A stretch of DNA of 64,000 nucleotides from contig NZ_MTQL01000006.1 in the NCBI RefSeq assembly GCF_001984125.1, positions 868,001 through 932,000 of the forward strand. The letters are read 5' to 3'. Source of the stretch: Leifsonia sp. ALI-44-B. Its GTDB lineage: Bacteria; Actinomycetota; Actinomycetes; Actinomycetales; Microbacteriaceae. Positions 47,976 through 56,256 of this stretch are shown in pieces. Position numbers and translations under genes: made by a program. Every line of letters begins with the position of its first letter. Positions within the stretch are counted from its first letter, which is position 1. The notes below the pieces were generated by a model, which did not search any database, was not told the origin of the DNA, and saw only the letters and a program-made list of their open reading frames with translations.

Positions 47976-48467
47976 GTGGCCGATCAGACCGACGTCACCT
48001 TCCTCACCCAGGACGCGTTCGACCGTTTGCACGCCGAGCTCGACCGCCTGTCGACGACGGGTCGCGAAGAGATCGCCAAGCGCATCGAGGCGGCTCGCGA
48101 AGAGGGCGACCTGAAGGAGAACGGTGGCTACCACGCCGCCAAGGACGAGCAGGGCAAGCAGGAGGCACGCATCCGCACACTGACCGCCCTGCTGCGCGAC
48201 GCCAAGGTCGGCGTCACGCCTGAATCGTCGGGTGTCGTCGAGCCCGGCACCGTCATCACGGCCAACGTCGCGGGTGGCAGCGAGGTCTTCCTGCTCGGCA
48301 ACCGCGAGATCGCCGCCAACAGCGACCTCGACGTCTACAGCGAGAAGAGCCCGCTCGGCGAGGCCATCCTCGGCCTCAAGGTCGGCGAGAAGACCAGCTA
48401 CACGGCGCCCAACGGCAAAGAGATCTCGGTCGAGATCGAGAAGGTCGAGACCTACGCCGGCCAGTAG
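47976..48467 (+). CDS. greA: Transcription elongation factor GreA
   Basis: Rescues backtracked RNA polymerase by stimulating transcript cleavage. 163 residues; GTG start with AGGAG upstream. N-terminal coiled coil with acidic tip (AREEGDLKENGGYHAAKDEQ near residue 45), then the FKBP-like domain with EKSPLGEAILGLKVGEKTSY near 125. Standard length and motifs. Confidence 0.97.
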   Translation: MADQTDVTFLTQDAFDRLHAELDRLSTTGREEIAKRIEAAREEGDLKENGGYHAAKDEQGKQEARIRTLTALLRDAKVGVTPESSGVVEPGTVITANVAGGSEVFLLGNREIAANSDLDVYSEKSPLGEAILGLKVGEKTSYTAPNGKEISVEIEKVETYAGQ

Positions 48468-48504
48468 CCGGCCCGCTCTCCTCCTCGACCTTGCTTAGTC
48501 GCAC

Positions 48505-48530
48505 AGGCCCCGGTTCCGCCGGGGCCTTTT
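48505..48530 (+). terminator. Terminator after greA
   Basis: AGGCCCCGG / CCGGGGCCT, 9-bp stem with a 5-base loop, followed by TTTT. A classical Rho-independent form. Confidence 0.9.
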
Positions 48531-48568
48531 GCGTGTCGGCTGACACGACGCGGACAGCCCCGAGGGGC

Positions 48569-49906
48569 TCAGTCGTCGAGGATGTGCGGGTCGTAGCCCG
48601 CGGCGCGCAGCGTGTCGACGACATGCTGACGGTGCTGCGGGTCGCGCGTCTCGACGCTCAACTCGAGCTCGACCTGGCCGATCTGTAGGCCGTGACCGTG
48701 CCGCGTGTGCAGCACCTCGATCACGTTGGCGTTGGCGGCGGCGACGAGTTCCGACGTGCGCGCCAGCTGGCCCGGGCGGTCGGGCAACGGGATGCGCAAC
48801 GTCAGGTAGCGATCGGATGCCGCCAGGCCGTGTGCGATGACGCGCTGCATGAGCAAGGGGTCGATGTTGCCGCCCGACAGGATGAGAGCGGTGGGCCCCG
48901 AAGCCGTCACTTTGCCCGCGAGCACGGCCGCGACACCCGCCGCACCGGCCGGTTCGACGACCATCTTGGCGCGCTCCAGCAGCACGAGCAGGGCCTTGGC
49001 CATGTCATCTTCGGTGACCGTGACGACCTCGTCGACATAGTCGCGGATGATCTCGAAGTTCAACGCTCCGGGGCGCCCGACCGCAATGCCATCCGCGATG
49101 GTCGGGTTGACCGTGATGGTGGTCGGCTCCCCCGAGGCGAGCGACGGCGGATAGGCGGCGGCGTTCTGGGCCTGCACGCCGATGACGCGCACGACGCGAC
49201 CATCCTTGGCGGCCCGCTGCTTGACCGCTGCCGCGACGCCCGCGATGAGCCCACCGCCGCCGATCGGCACGACGATCGTCTCGAGGTCGGGCACGCTCTC
49301 ATAGATCTCGAGGCCCAACGTTCCCTGGCCCACGATGATGTCGGGGTGATCGAACGGCGGGATGAAGATGGCGCCCGTCTCTTCGGCGTAGGCGGCGGCC
49401 GCACGCAGGGCCTCGTCGACGGCCGTGCCGCCCAGCACGACCTCGGCGCCGTAGTTCTTGGTGGCCTGCAGCTTCGGCAGAGGCACACCCATGGGCATGA
49501 AGATGGTCGAGCGGATGCCCAGCTCCCGCGCCGCGAACGCCACACCCTGGGCGTGGTTGCCGGCCGACGCCGCCACGACACCGCGCGCGCGTTCCTCGGC
49601 GGTGAGCTGCGACATCCGGTTATAGGCGCCTCGGATCTTGTAGGAGCCCGTGCGCTGCAGGTTTTCGCACTTCAGGTAGACGGGCTGGCCGAGCAATTCA
49701 GCGAGGTAGCGGGATGATTCGAGCGGCGTGTCCTGAGCGACCTTCGCCACGACGGTGCGTGCCGCCTCGAATTGCTCGAGCGTGGCGATCAGACCGCGTT
49801 CGGACGCGGAACCGGTGTCGGACGCGGCCTCGGAGAGCCCACCGCCCACCGATTCGGCGACGAGTTCGTCTTCGACATAGGTGCGGGAATCTTGCGTGTC
49901 ACTCAT
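48569..49906 (-). CDS. ilvA: Threonine ammonia-lyase (dehydratase)
   Basis: PLP enzyme deaminating threonine to 2-oxobutanoate. 445 residues from the ATG at 49904-49906, which overlaps the stop of the upstream gene. PLP lysine Lys90 in RTGSYKIRGAYNRM, SAGNHAQGVAFAARE, phosphate loop IGGGGLIAGVA near residue 220. The C-terminal part (380-445) has an ACT-type regulatory domain (LRIPLPDRPGQLARTSELV). A single ACT domain of this short form suggests the catabolic/valine-responsive type rather than the classical two-domain IlvA. About 35 N-terminal residues are low complexity. Confidence 0.93.
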   Translation of the reverse strand: MSDTQDSRTYVEDELVAESVGGGLSEAASDTGSASERGLIATLEQFEAARTVVAKVAQDTPLESSRYLAELLGQPVYLKCENLQRTGSYKIRGAYNRMSQLTAEERARGVVAASAGNHAQGVAFAARELGIRSTIFMPMGVPLPKLQATKNYGAEVVLGGTAVDEALRAAAAYAEETGAIFIPPFDHPDIIVGQGTLGLEIYESVPDLETIVVPIGGGGLIAGVAAAVKQRAAKDGRVVRVIGVQAQNAAAYPPSLASGEPTTITVNPTIADGIAVGRPGALNFEIIRDYVDEVVTVTEDDMAKALLVLLERAKMVVEPAGAAGVAAVLAGKVTASGPTALILSGGNIDPLLMQRVIAHGLAASDRYLTLRIPLPDRPGQLARTSELVAAANANVIEVLHTRHGHGLQIGQVELELSVETRDPQHRQHVVDTLRAAGYDPHILDD

Positions 49907-51150
49907 TCGGGAGCCTGAGCGCCTTTCTTGCGAGCGGATGACCCGACGCGCGGGTTCCGCGGAACGGTTTGCCAGAGCGCAGAGCCCGGGACGACCTGGG
50001 GAGATAGCCCCGGCGTCTTCCAGACTCCGCTCGCGACGTAGCGCACCATCACGTTGATGACGGCGGCGATCGGAACCGCGAACAGGGCGCCGGGGATGCC
50101 GGCTAAGAGAGTGCCGCCGGCCACGACGAGCACGACGGCGAGCGGGTGCACCTTGACGGCGCTGCCCATGAGGAGGGGCTGCAACACGTGGCCCTCGACC
50201 TGCTGCACGAGCAGGACGATGCCGAGCATGAAGAGCGCGATCGCCCAGCCGTTGTAGACCAGGGCGATGAAGACCGCGACGGCCCCCGTGACGACGGCAC
50301 CGACGATGGGCACGAACGCGCCGAGGAACACGAGCACGGCGATGGGGGCGGCGAGCGGAACTCCCAGAGCGAAGGCGCCGATGCCGATGCCGGCCGCGTC
50401 GATCGTGGCGACCAAGATCTGGGTGCGGGCGTAGTTGGTGAGCGTCGACCAGCCGGCCGTTCCGGCCCCGTCGACGGCGCTGCGGGCGCGGCGCGGCATG
50501 AGCCGCACGACCCACCGCCAGATGCCCCGGCCGTCGATCAGGATGAAGAGCAGGCAGAAGAGCGACAGGAACACGCCCGTGGCGACGTGCCCGAGGGTCG
50601 AACCGATCGAGAGCGCGCCGCTGACCAGAACTTGTGAGTCTTGTTGGATCGAGCCGAAGAGCCCCTGGATCCAGGCGTTGATGTCGGCCTCGGTGACGTG
50701 CAGGGGCGACTGCAGCAGCATCTCTTTGAGGTCGTCGAACGACTGCACCGTGCGATCACGCACCTCGCCGAACTGGCGGGAGATCTGCCAGATGGCCAGG
50801 GCGAGCAGGCCCGAGACCGCCACGAGAGCACCCAGCACGGCCGCCGCGATGGCCAGACCGCGCGGCCACTTGTGCCGGTGCAAGAAGTTGACGAGCGGCG
50901 TGAGCAGAGCGGCCACGAGCACGCCGATGAGGAGCGGGATGACGATCAATCGAAGCTGGATGACGAGGAAGACGGCGAGCGCCGTGACCCCCGCGATGAC
51001 CAGGATGCGCCAACCCCACGCCCCGGCGATGCGCATGCCGCGCGGCACCGCGTCCTCATCGACACCGGAGTCTTCGATCACGACGACGGGCTCGTCGGAC
51101 GGGGTCTGGAACAGGCGCTGCCACCAACTGCTCTTCGTCGTGTCGCTCAT
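49903..51150 (-). CDS. AI-2E family transporter
   Basis: 415 residues, eight predicted helices. Family features: IVIPLLIGVLVAALLTPLVN, ATIDAAGIGIGAFALGVPLA, FIALVYNGWAIALFMLGIVL and GSAVKVHPLAVVLVVAGGTL. Members export autoinducer-2-like compounds or act as Na+/H+ antiporters; the substrate here is unknown. The stop overlaps the ilvA start. Confidence 0.93.
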   Translation of the reverse strand: MSDTTKSSWWQRLFQTPSDEPVVVIEDSGVDEDAVPRGMRIAGAWGWRILVIAGVTALAVFLVIQLRLIVIPLLIGVLVAALLTPLVNFLHRHKWPRGLAIAAAVLGALVAVSGLLALAIWQISRQFGEVRDRTVQSFDDLKEMLLQSPLHVTEADINAWIQGLFGSIQQDSQVLVSGALSIGSTLGHVATGVFLSLFCLLFILIDGRGIWRWVVRLMPRRARSAVDGAGTAGWSTLTNYARTQILVATIDAAGIGIGAFALGVPLAAPIAVLVFLGAFVPIVGAVVTGAVAVFIALVYNGWAIALFMLGIVLLVQQVEGHVLQPLLMGSAVKVHPLAVVLVVAGGTLLAGIPGALFAVPIAAVINVMVRYVASGVWKTPGLSPQVVPGSALWQTVPRNPRVGSSARKKGAQAPE

Positions 51151-51213
51151 CGCTCAAGTCTAGGAGTAGGGCCATACCCATGGGGCTATACCGGGTGCCC
51201 CAGAACGGCCGCC

Positions 51214-51250
51214 GCGCGTGTCGGTGGCCGGAGCGCGTGTCGGTGGCCGG
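51214..51250. repeat. Tandem 18-bp repeat, period 19
   Basis: GCGCGTGTCGGTGGCCGG at 51214-51231 and again at 51233-51250. It lies in the gap between the AI-2E gene and the winged-helix gene. Confidence 0.85.
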
Positions 51251-51286
51251 CGATACGCTGGCCCACATGAGAGAACAGGGGCGCGC

Positions 51287-52507
51287 ATGACCGAGAAGGT
51301 GTCGATCATTAGCGCGCGCCGCATCGCGTTGGCCGCGCAGGGGTTCGGGCGCGAGGTGCCGGCGAGCGTCGGCACGCGTCAGCTCACCGGCACGCTCGAC
51401 CGGCTCGGCGTCTTGCAGATCGACTCGGTCAATGTGTGGGAGCGCAGCCACTACTTGCCCGTCTTCGCGCGCCTGGGCGCCTACGACAAGTCACTGCTCG
51501 ACGCGATCACGCTGGCACCCCGCGCCCGCTACCTCGAATACTGGGGCCACGAGGCCACGTTCATGCGGCGCGAGATGTTGCCGCTCTTCCAGTGGCGCAT
51601 GGATCGTTACCGCGACCGCGCGCTGGCCGATTCCGACGGCTGGGTGCGCGAGAACCGCGCCACGCTCGACTGGCTGCTCGCCGAGATCGGCCGCGGGGGC
51701 CCGCGTGCCGCGAGCGACATCGAGCACGAAGACAATGTGCGTCAGGGGCCGTGGTGGGGCTGGTCCGACGTGAAGCGCGGGCTCGAGGTGCTGTTCCGCA
51801 GCGGCGAGCTCGTGTCTGCCGGGCGCAAGGGGTTCGAGCGGCGTTACGCGCTACCCGCCCAGGTCCTCCCGGCCGAGATCACGTCGCGCGTCGTGGCGAA
51901 ACCGGATGCCATCCGCGAGCTCGTCGCCCACGCGGCCCGGGCCCACGGCATCGGCACCCTCGACGACATCGCCGACTACTTCCGCCTGCCCTCGGCCGAC
52001 ACGCGCGACGCCATCCGCGATCTGGTCGACACGGGCGAGCTGCTGCCCGTCGCGGTCGAGGGGTGGACTCAGGGTGGCAAACCTCGCGCGGCCTGGCTGC
52101 ACCGTGACGCCCGGCGCCCACGACGCATGGATGTCGACGCCCTCCTCTCTCCCTTCGACCCCGTCGTCTGGGCCCGCAGTCGCGCCCTGCGGCTCTTCGA
52201 CTTCCACTACCGCATCGAGATCTACACCCCCGAGCCGAAACGTGTCCACGGCTATTACGTTCAGCCCGTGCTGATCGACGGCGTGATCGCCGGCCGCGTC
52301 GACCTGAAGAACGACCGGCAGAGCAAGACGCTGCTCGTGCAATCGGCGTGGCGCGAGCCATCCGCAGCGCCCGAGACCGCCGAGAAGCTCGCGGCATTGC
52401 TTCGACGCGCCGCCGAGTGGCAAGGTCTCGAGAAGATCTCGGTGCGTGACCGAGGAACCCTCAGTGGAGAGTTACGAGGGGCCCTCGGAGACGCGCTCAC
52501 GCACTAA
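51287..52507 (+). CDS. Winged-helix DNA glycosylase, YcaQ/AlkX-like
   Basis: 406 residues from the ATG at 51287. HTH_42 superfamily: tandem winged-helix fold of DNA glycosylases that open interstrand crosslinks. The catalytic QxD triad of the YcaQ branch is visible as Gln44-Ile-Asp46 in LGVLQIDSVNV; the AlkZ branch would have QxQ. Further typical segments are ERSHYLPVFARLG, YWGHEATFM, and the C-terminal LSPFDPVVWARSRALRLFDF and RIEIYTPEPKRVHGYYV. It probably guards against alkylating natural products. Function by family only. Monocistronic. Confidence 0.88.
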   Translation: MTEKVSIISARRIALAAQGFGREVPASVGTRQLTGTLDRLGVLQIDSVNVWERSHYLPVFARLGAYDKSLLDAITLAPRARYLEYWGHEATFMRREMLPLFQWRMDRYRDRALADSDGWVRENRATLDWLLAEIGRGGPRAASDIEHEDNVRQGPWWGWSDVKRGLEVLFRSGELVSAGRKGFERRYALPAQVLPAEITSRVVAKPDAIRELVAHAARAHGIGTLDDIADYFRLPSADTRDAIRDLVDTGELLPVAVEGWTQGGKPRAAWLHRDARRPRRMDVDALLSPFDPVVWARSRALRLFDFHYRIEIYTPEPKRVHGYYVQPVLIDGVIAGRVDLKNDRQSKTLLVQSAWREPSAAPETAEKLAALLRRAAEWQGLEKISVRDRGTLSGELRGALGDALTH

Positions 52508-52643
52508 AGCGTCTGTGCCGAGTGGCGGATGGGGAGAAGTGCCCATGACATCCGCGTATTTTCGGGCTTCTTACCCTCTTTCAGGGGTCCGAAAACTGCT
52601 ACGTTTGCCACGACGCACCGAACACTGAGGACGAGTGATTGCC

Positions 52644-54260
52644 ATGGCAGACGAAGAGCGCCCCGACCAGCAGGGGCAGAACGAGAACACCCACCGACCC
52701 GAGAACGGCGAACAGCACGCCGGCTCGACGCCGCCGCCCATCCCGCCGCAGGGGCAGCAGCCCTTCGTGCCGCCGGTTGCCGGCCAGCAGGGCTACGGCG
52801 CCCCGCAGAACGGTCAGCAGGCCTACGGTGCGAACCAGCAGGGCCAGGCACCCTACGGCGCAGGGCAGCAGGGTCAGCAGGGCCAGGCGTCGTACGGCTC
52901 CGGCCCACAAGACCCCTCGACCCCGGCCGGGCAGCAGGGGCCCTCCGGCCAGGCGCCCTACGGTGCTGGTCAGCCCGATTCCTCGCAGTCTCAGCCTCAG
53001 CCGCCCTACGGTTCGAGCCAGCCCGGTCAGCCGCAGCCTCCCTACGGTGCAGGCCAGCCGCAGCCCCCGTACGGCGCCCAGCCCGGCCAGGCCGGTACCC
53101 CCGGTCAGCCGGGACAGCCCGGACAGCCTGGTCAGCCGACCCAGCCCGGTCAGCCGGGACAGCCCGGTCAGCCCGGTCAGCCTCCTTACGGAGCGGGACA
53201 GCCCGGTCCGTATGCCGGTCAGCCCGGACAGCCAGGCCAGCCCGGTTACGGAGCGGCGTACTTCCCGGCAGGTGGCCCCGGTCCCCAGAAGCCGCGCATG
53301 GATCCCAAGAAGAAGAAGCGCGTCATCCTGCTCAGCGTGGTCGCCGCGGCAGTCGTGCTGCTGCTCGCCATCGGTGGAATCGTGGCGGCTGTCGTCGTGG
53401 GCGCGAACAACGGCCCCGAGGCGCTCGTGCGCAACTACCTCACCGCGATCAGCGAGGGCAAGGCCGAGGAAGCCAACAAGCTGGTCGACCCGGGTCTCGG
53501 CGAAGAAGAGACCGTTCTGCTCACCGACGACGTGTTGCGCGAATCGCCCGAGTTCATCTCGAAGCCCAAGGTCTCGCGCATCTCGTCAAGCCGCGACAGC
53601 GCCTACGCCTCGATCACGTACGTGCTCGACGGCCGCACCTACGACGCCACGCTCGACCTGAGCAAGGACGACGGAAAGTGGACCATCGACAAGCCGCTGC
53701 TGTCGACGATCTACATGTACTCCTCGACCAACACCAAGGCCAGCGTCAACGGCACCACGGTGGACTTCACCGACAAGGGCAGCATTCAGGCTTACCCCGC
53801 CGTCTACGACATCGGCGCTCCCGAGGGCGACCTCTTCGAGGCCGAGGCGCAGACCTTCACGGCCGGCACGGGGGGCAAGGCCAACTACGAGGGCATCGAG
53901 CTCGGACTGAAGCCGACGAAGGCCCTCACGGATGCCGTGCAGAAGGAAGTCAACGCGCACCTCGACGAGTGCGTTGCCTCGACGGACACCAACCCCGAGG
54001 GCTGCGGACTGCGCATCCCCACCTACCTCGACTTCTCCTCGGTGTCGAGCGTCGCCTACAAGGTCAACACCTACCCGACCGTGACGGTCGACGAGAACGG
54101 ACGCTACTTCGAGTCCGGTGAGGGCGATGTGGGCGCGACCGTCAACGGCACCAAGTTCGACGGTTCCGCCGGAACGGTCGAATACGGTTCGGACGACTGG
54201 GGCCCCTCGGGCAAGATCAACATCGACGACGACGAGAAGGTCTCGCTCGAGTTCTACTAA
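52644..54260 (+). CDS. Pro/Gln/Gly-rich membrane-anchored protein
   Basis: 538 residues from the ATG at 52644. The first 210 residues are a disordered Gln/Gly/Pro-rich domain with runs of PYGAGQ and GQPGQP units. One membrane helix follows (VILLSVVAAAVVLLLAIGGI, near 222-245). A 290-residue extracytoplasmic part begins with a DUF4878-like module (GPEALVRNYLTAISEGKAEEA). Two further beta-rich segments and a Cys pair (LDECVASTDTNPEGCGL) follow. The layout suits a cytosol-linked cell-wall or stress sensor, but no function is known. Strong terminator downstream. Confidence 0.85.
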   Translation: MADEERPDQQGQNENTHRPENGEQHAGSTPPPIPPQGQQPFVPPVAGQQGYGAPQNGQQAYGANQQGQAPYGAGQQGQQGQASYGSGPQDPSTPAGQQGPSGQAPYGAGQPDSSQSQPQPPYGSSQPGQPQPPYGAGQPQPPYGAQPGQAGTPGQPGQPGQPGQPTQPGQPGQPGQPGQPPYGAGQPGPYAGQPGQPGQPGYGAAYFPAGGPGPQKPRMDPKKKKRVILLSVVAAAVVLLLAIGGIVAAVVVGANNGPEALVRNYLTAISEGKAEEANKLVDPGLGEEETVLLTDDVLRESPEFISKPKVSRISSSRDSAYASITYVLDGRTYDATLDLSKDDGKWTIDKPLLSTIYMYSSTNTKASVNGTTVDFTDKGSIQAYPAVYDIGAPEGDLFEAEAQTFTAGTGGKANYEGIELGLKPTKALTDAVQKEVNAHLDECVASTDTNPEGCGLRIPTYLDFSSVSSVAYKVNTYPTVTVDENGRYFESGEGDVGATVNGTKFDGSAGTVEYGSDDWGPSGKINIDDDEKVSLEFY

Positions 54261-54300
54261 ACCGACAGTCCGCTGAGACGCGGCCCGCCGGTACACGGAA

Positions 54301-54338
54301 AAGGGGCGGTTCGAACCGAGAGGTTCGGACCGCCCCTT
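54301..54338 (+). terminator. Terminator after the Pro/Gln-rich gene
   Basis: AAGGGGCGGT-TCGAACC pairs with GGTTCG-GACCGCCCCTT (one mismatch), GAGA loop. The next 196 bases (54339-54534) hold no gene I can support, only a short CTACG/CGTAG hairpin at 54501-54513. Confidence 0.88.
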
Positions 54339-54534
54339 CGTCGTCGGCGCGGAAGACGAGACCGGCGAGAAGCGCCTCTGCCCGGCGGGAGTGCCCGGCG
54401 ATCAGCCAACACCGTATGACTGGCCCAGGGGCACGAGATATCGGCTCAGCGGGCGACCCCTATGACCGAACTAATCGCGGCTCCGTGGGACCCGGCAGGT
54501 CTACGTGGCGTAGCTGGACGACGAGGCAGCAGGT

Positions 54535-55419
54535 TTAGAAGCCGCCACCCATGGTGCGCAGGCGCTCGACCCGGTCGGGAATGGGCGGGTGCGTGGCGAA
54601 GAGGCGATCCATGACGCCCGGCTTCATCGGGTCGGCGATCCAGAGGTGAGCCATCGAGCTGTTCTGCTTCTGCATGGGGCGACCGTAGGCCGCGAGCTTC
54701 TGCAGGGCGCTGGCGAGGGCCTCGGGGTGACGCGTCGTGAGGGCGCCCGTGGCGTCGGCCAGGTACTCGCGCTGACGCGAGATGGCCAGCTGCACGACCG
54801 TGGCCACGAGCGGCGCGACCAGCATGGCGACGAGGCCGACGATCATGATGACCGGGTTGCCGCCGCCATTGTTGTTGTTGCGGTTGCCGCCGAAGAACGC
54901 CATGCGCAGGAACATGTCCGAGATGAAGCCCACGGCGACGACGAGCCCGAAGACAACCATCGAGACGCGGATGTCGTAGTTGCGCACGTGGCCCAGCTCG
55001 TGCGCCATGACGCCCTCGAGCTCGGGGTCGGTCATCAGGTCGAGCAGACCCGTGGTCGCGGCGACCGAGGCGTGCTCGGGGTCGCGACCCGTGGCGAACG
55101 CGTTCGGTGCCGGGTCGTTGATGATGTAGACCTTCGGCATGGGCGTGCCCGTAGCGATCGACAGGTTCTCGACGATGCGGTACAGCCGCGGGTTGTCGCG
55201 CTTCTCGATCTCTTGCGCGCCCGACACCGCGAGGGCCTGCTTGGCCGCGAAGAAGTACTGGAACAGCGCGTAGGCCGAGGCACCCAGGATCGTGAAGATA
55301 ACGATAGTCGGGCTGTTGTAGATATAGCCGGCGAGCCAGCCCAGCCCGCCGATGATCAGCAGGAAGAACACGATGATGAATACCGTGTTGCGTTTGTTCT
55401 TAGCTATTGCGCGATACAT
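54535..55419 (-). CDS. htpX: Zinc metalloprotease HtpX homologue (M48)
   Basis: Membrane protease that clears misfolded membrane proteins. 294 residues. Two N-terminal helices (10-58). Zinc site His140-Glu141-His144 in VMAHELGHVRNYDI, third ligand glutamate in REYLADATGA. Further helices near 155-180 and 190-215; the Asn-rich segment GGNRNNNNGGG lies between. Located just downstream of a lemA gene on the same strand, a very common pair. Confidence 0.96.
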   Translation of the reverse strand: MYRAIAKNKRNTVFIIVFFLLIIGGLGWLAGYIYNSPTIVIFTILGASAYALFQYFFAAKQALAVSGAQEIEKRDNPRLYRIVENLSIATGTPMPKVYIINDPAPNAFATGRDPEHASVAATTGLLDLMTDPELEGVMAHELGHVRNYDIRVSMVVFGLVVAVGFISDMFLRMAFFGGNRNNNNGGGNPVIMIVGLVAMLVAPLVATVVQLAISRQREYLADATGALTTRHPEALASALQKLAAYGRPMQKQNSSMAHLWIADPMKPGVMDRLFATHPPIPDRVERLRTMGGGF

Positions 55420-55456
55420 CTAGACCTCGTCGATCAGGGCGGGCCGGATGCCGCGA

Positions 55457-56023
55457 CTAGAACTGCACGCGCGGAGGCTCTGCGATGGCCGCGCTGTCGG
55501 TGACCTCGAAGAACTCGCGCTCGGAGAAGCCGAGGTTCTTGGCGAACAGGTTGTTGGGGAACACCTTGATCTTGGTGTTGAGCTCGCGCACACCACCGTT
55601 GTAGAACCGGCGCGAGGCCTGGATCTTGTCTTCGGTGTCGACCAGCTCGCCCTGCAACTGCAGGTAGTTCTGCGACGCCTGCAGCTGCGGGTAGGCCTCG
55701 GCCACGGCGAAGATCGACTTCAGGGCCTGCTGCATGTGGTTCTCGGCCACGGATGCCTCGGCCGGGCTGGCGGCGCCGAGCGTCTCTGCGCGGGCCTTCG
55801 TCACGTTCTCGAACACCGACTTCTCGTGGGCGGCATAGCCCTTCACGGCTTCGATGATGTTCGGGATGAGGTCGGCTCGGCGCTTGAGCTGAACCGTGAT
55901 GTCGCTCCAGGCCTCGTCGACGCGAACATTCAGCGTGACCAGGGAGTTATAGGTGACCCAGAAGTAGATGCCGATCACAGCGACCAGGGCGACGACGATG
56001 AGTACCGGGATGAGCCATTCCAT
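55457..56023 (-). CDS. lemA: LemA family protein
   Basis: 188 residues. One N-terminal membrane helix (WLIPVLIVVALVAVIGIYFWV) precedes long helices: VRVDEAWSDITVQLKRRADL, ENVTKARAETLGAASPAEA. The family signature VKGYAAHEKSVFENVTKARA and the tail FPNNLFAKNLGFSEREFFEV are present. Role unclear; often paired with htpX, as here (37 bases apart). Confidence 0.95.
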   Translation of the reverse strand: MEWLIPVLIVVALVAVIGIYFWVTYNSLVTLNVRVDEAWSDITVQLKRRADLIPNIIEAVKGYAAHEKSVFENVTKARAETLGAASPAEASVAENHMQQALKSIFAVAEAYPQLQASQNYLQLQGELVDTEDKIQASRRFYNGGVRELNTKIKVFPNNLFAKNLGFSEREFFEVTDSAAIAEPPRVQF

Positions 56024-56256
56024 GGCCTGGGCTCCTAAAAGTTATGAGGCAGAAAAAGGTGCGGGTGTTGGTAATCCTACTGGCCCCTGTCCGAGTGTCG
56101 GCTGTGTTTCGGCCGGGGCTCCGCTCGGCATCCGCTTTGACCGGAAGAGTCGAGAGAGCGCTACCACGCGTCGAAGAAAGACCGGGCGGGCTGGGAAATA
56201 CGTCCAAAGGCGGCGAGTGGGTTGCGGGAAACCGGGATGGCCGGGCTAAATGGTAT

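Noticed and set aside
54416-54538. A 40-residue frame in the gap after the Pro/Gln-rich gene
   Set aside because: No ribosome site, no hydrophobic or conserved pattern, and it overlaps the end of htpX.
56024-56256. Riboswitch-like leader between lemA and the Ig-like gene
   Set aside because: I looked for conserved cores of known classes and found none. The 230 bases show only weak promoter-like elements.
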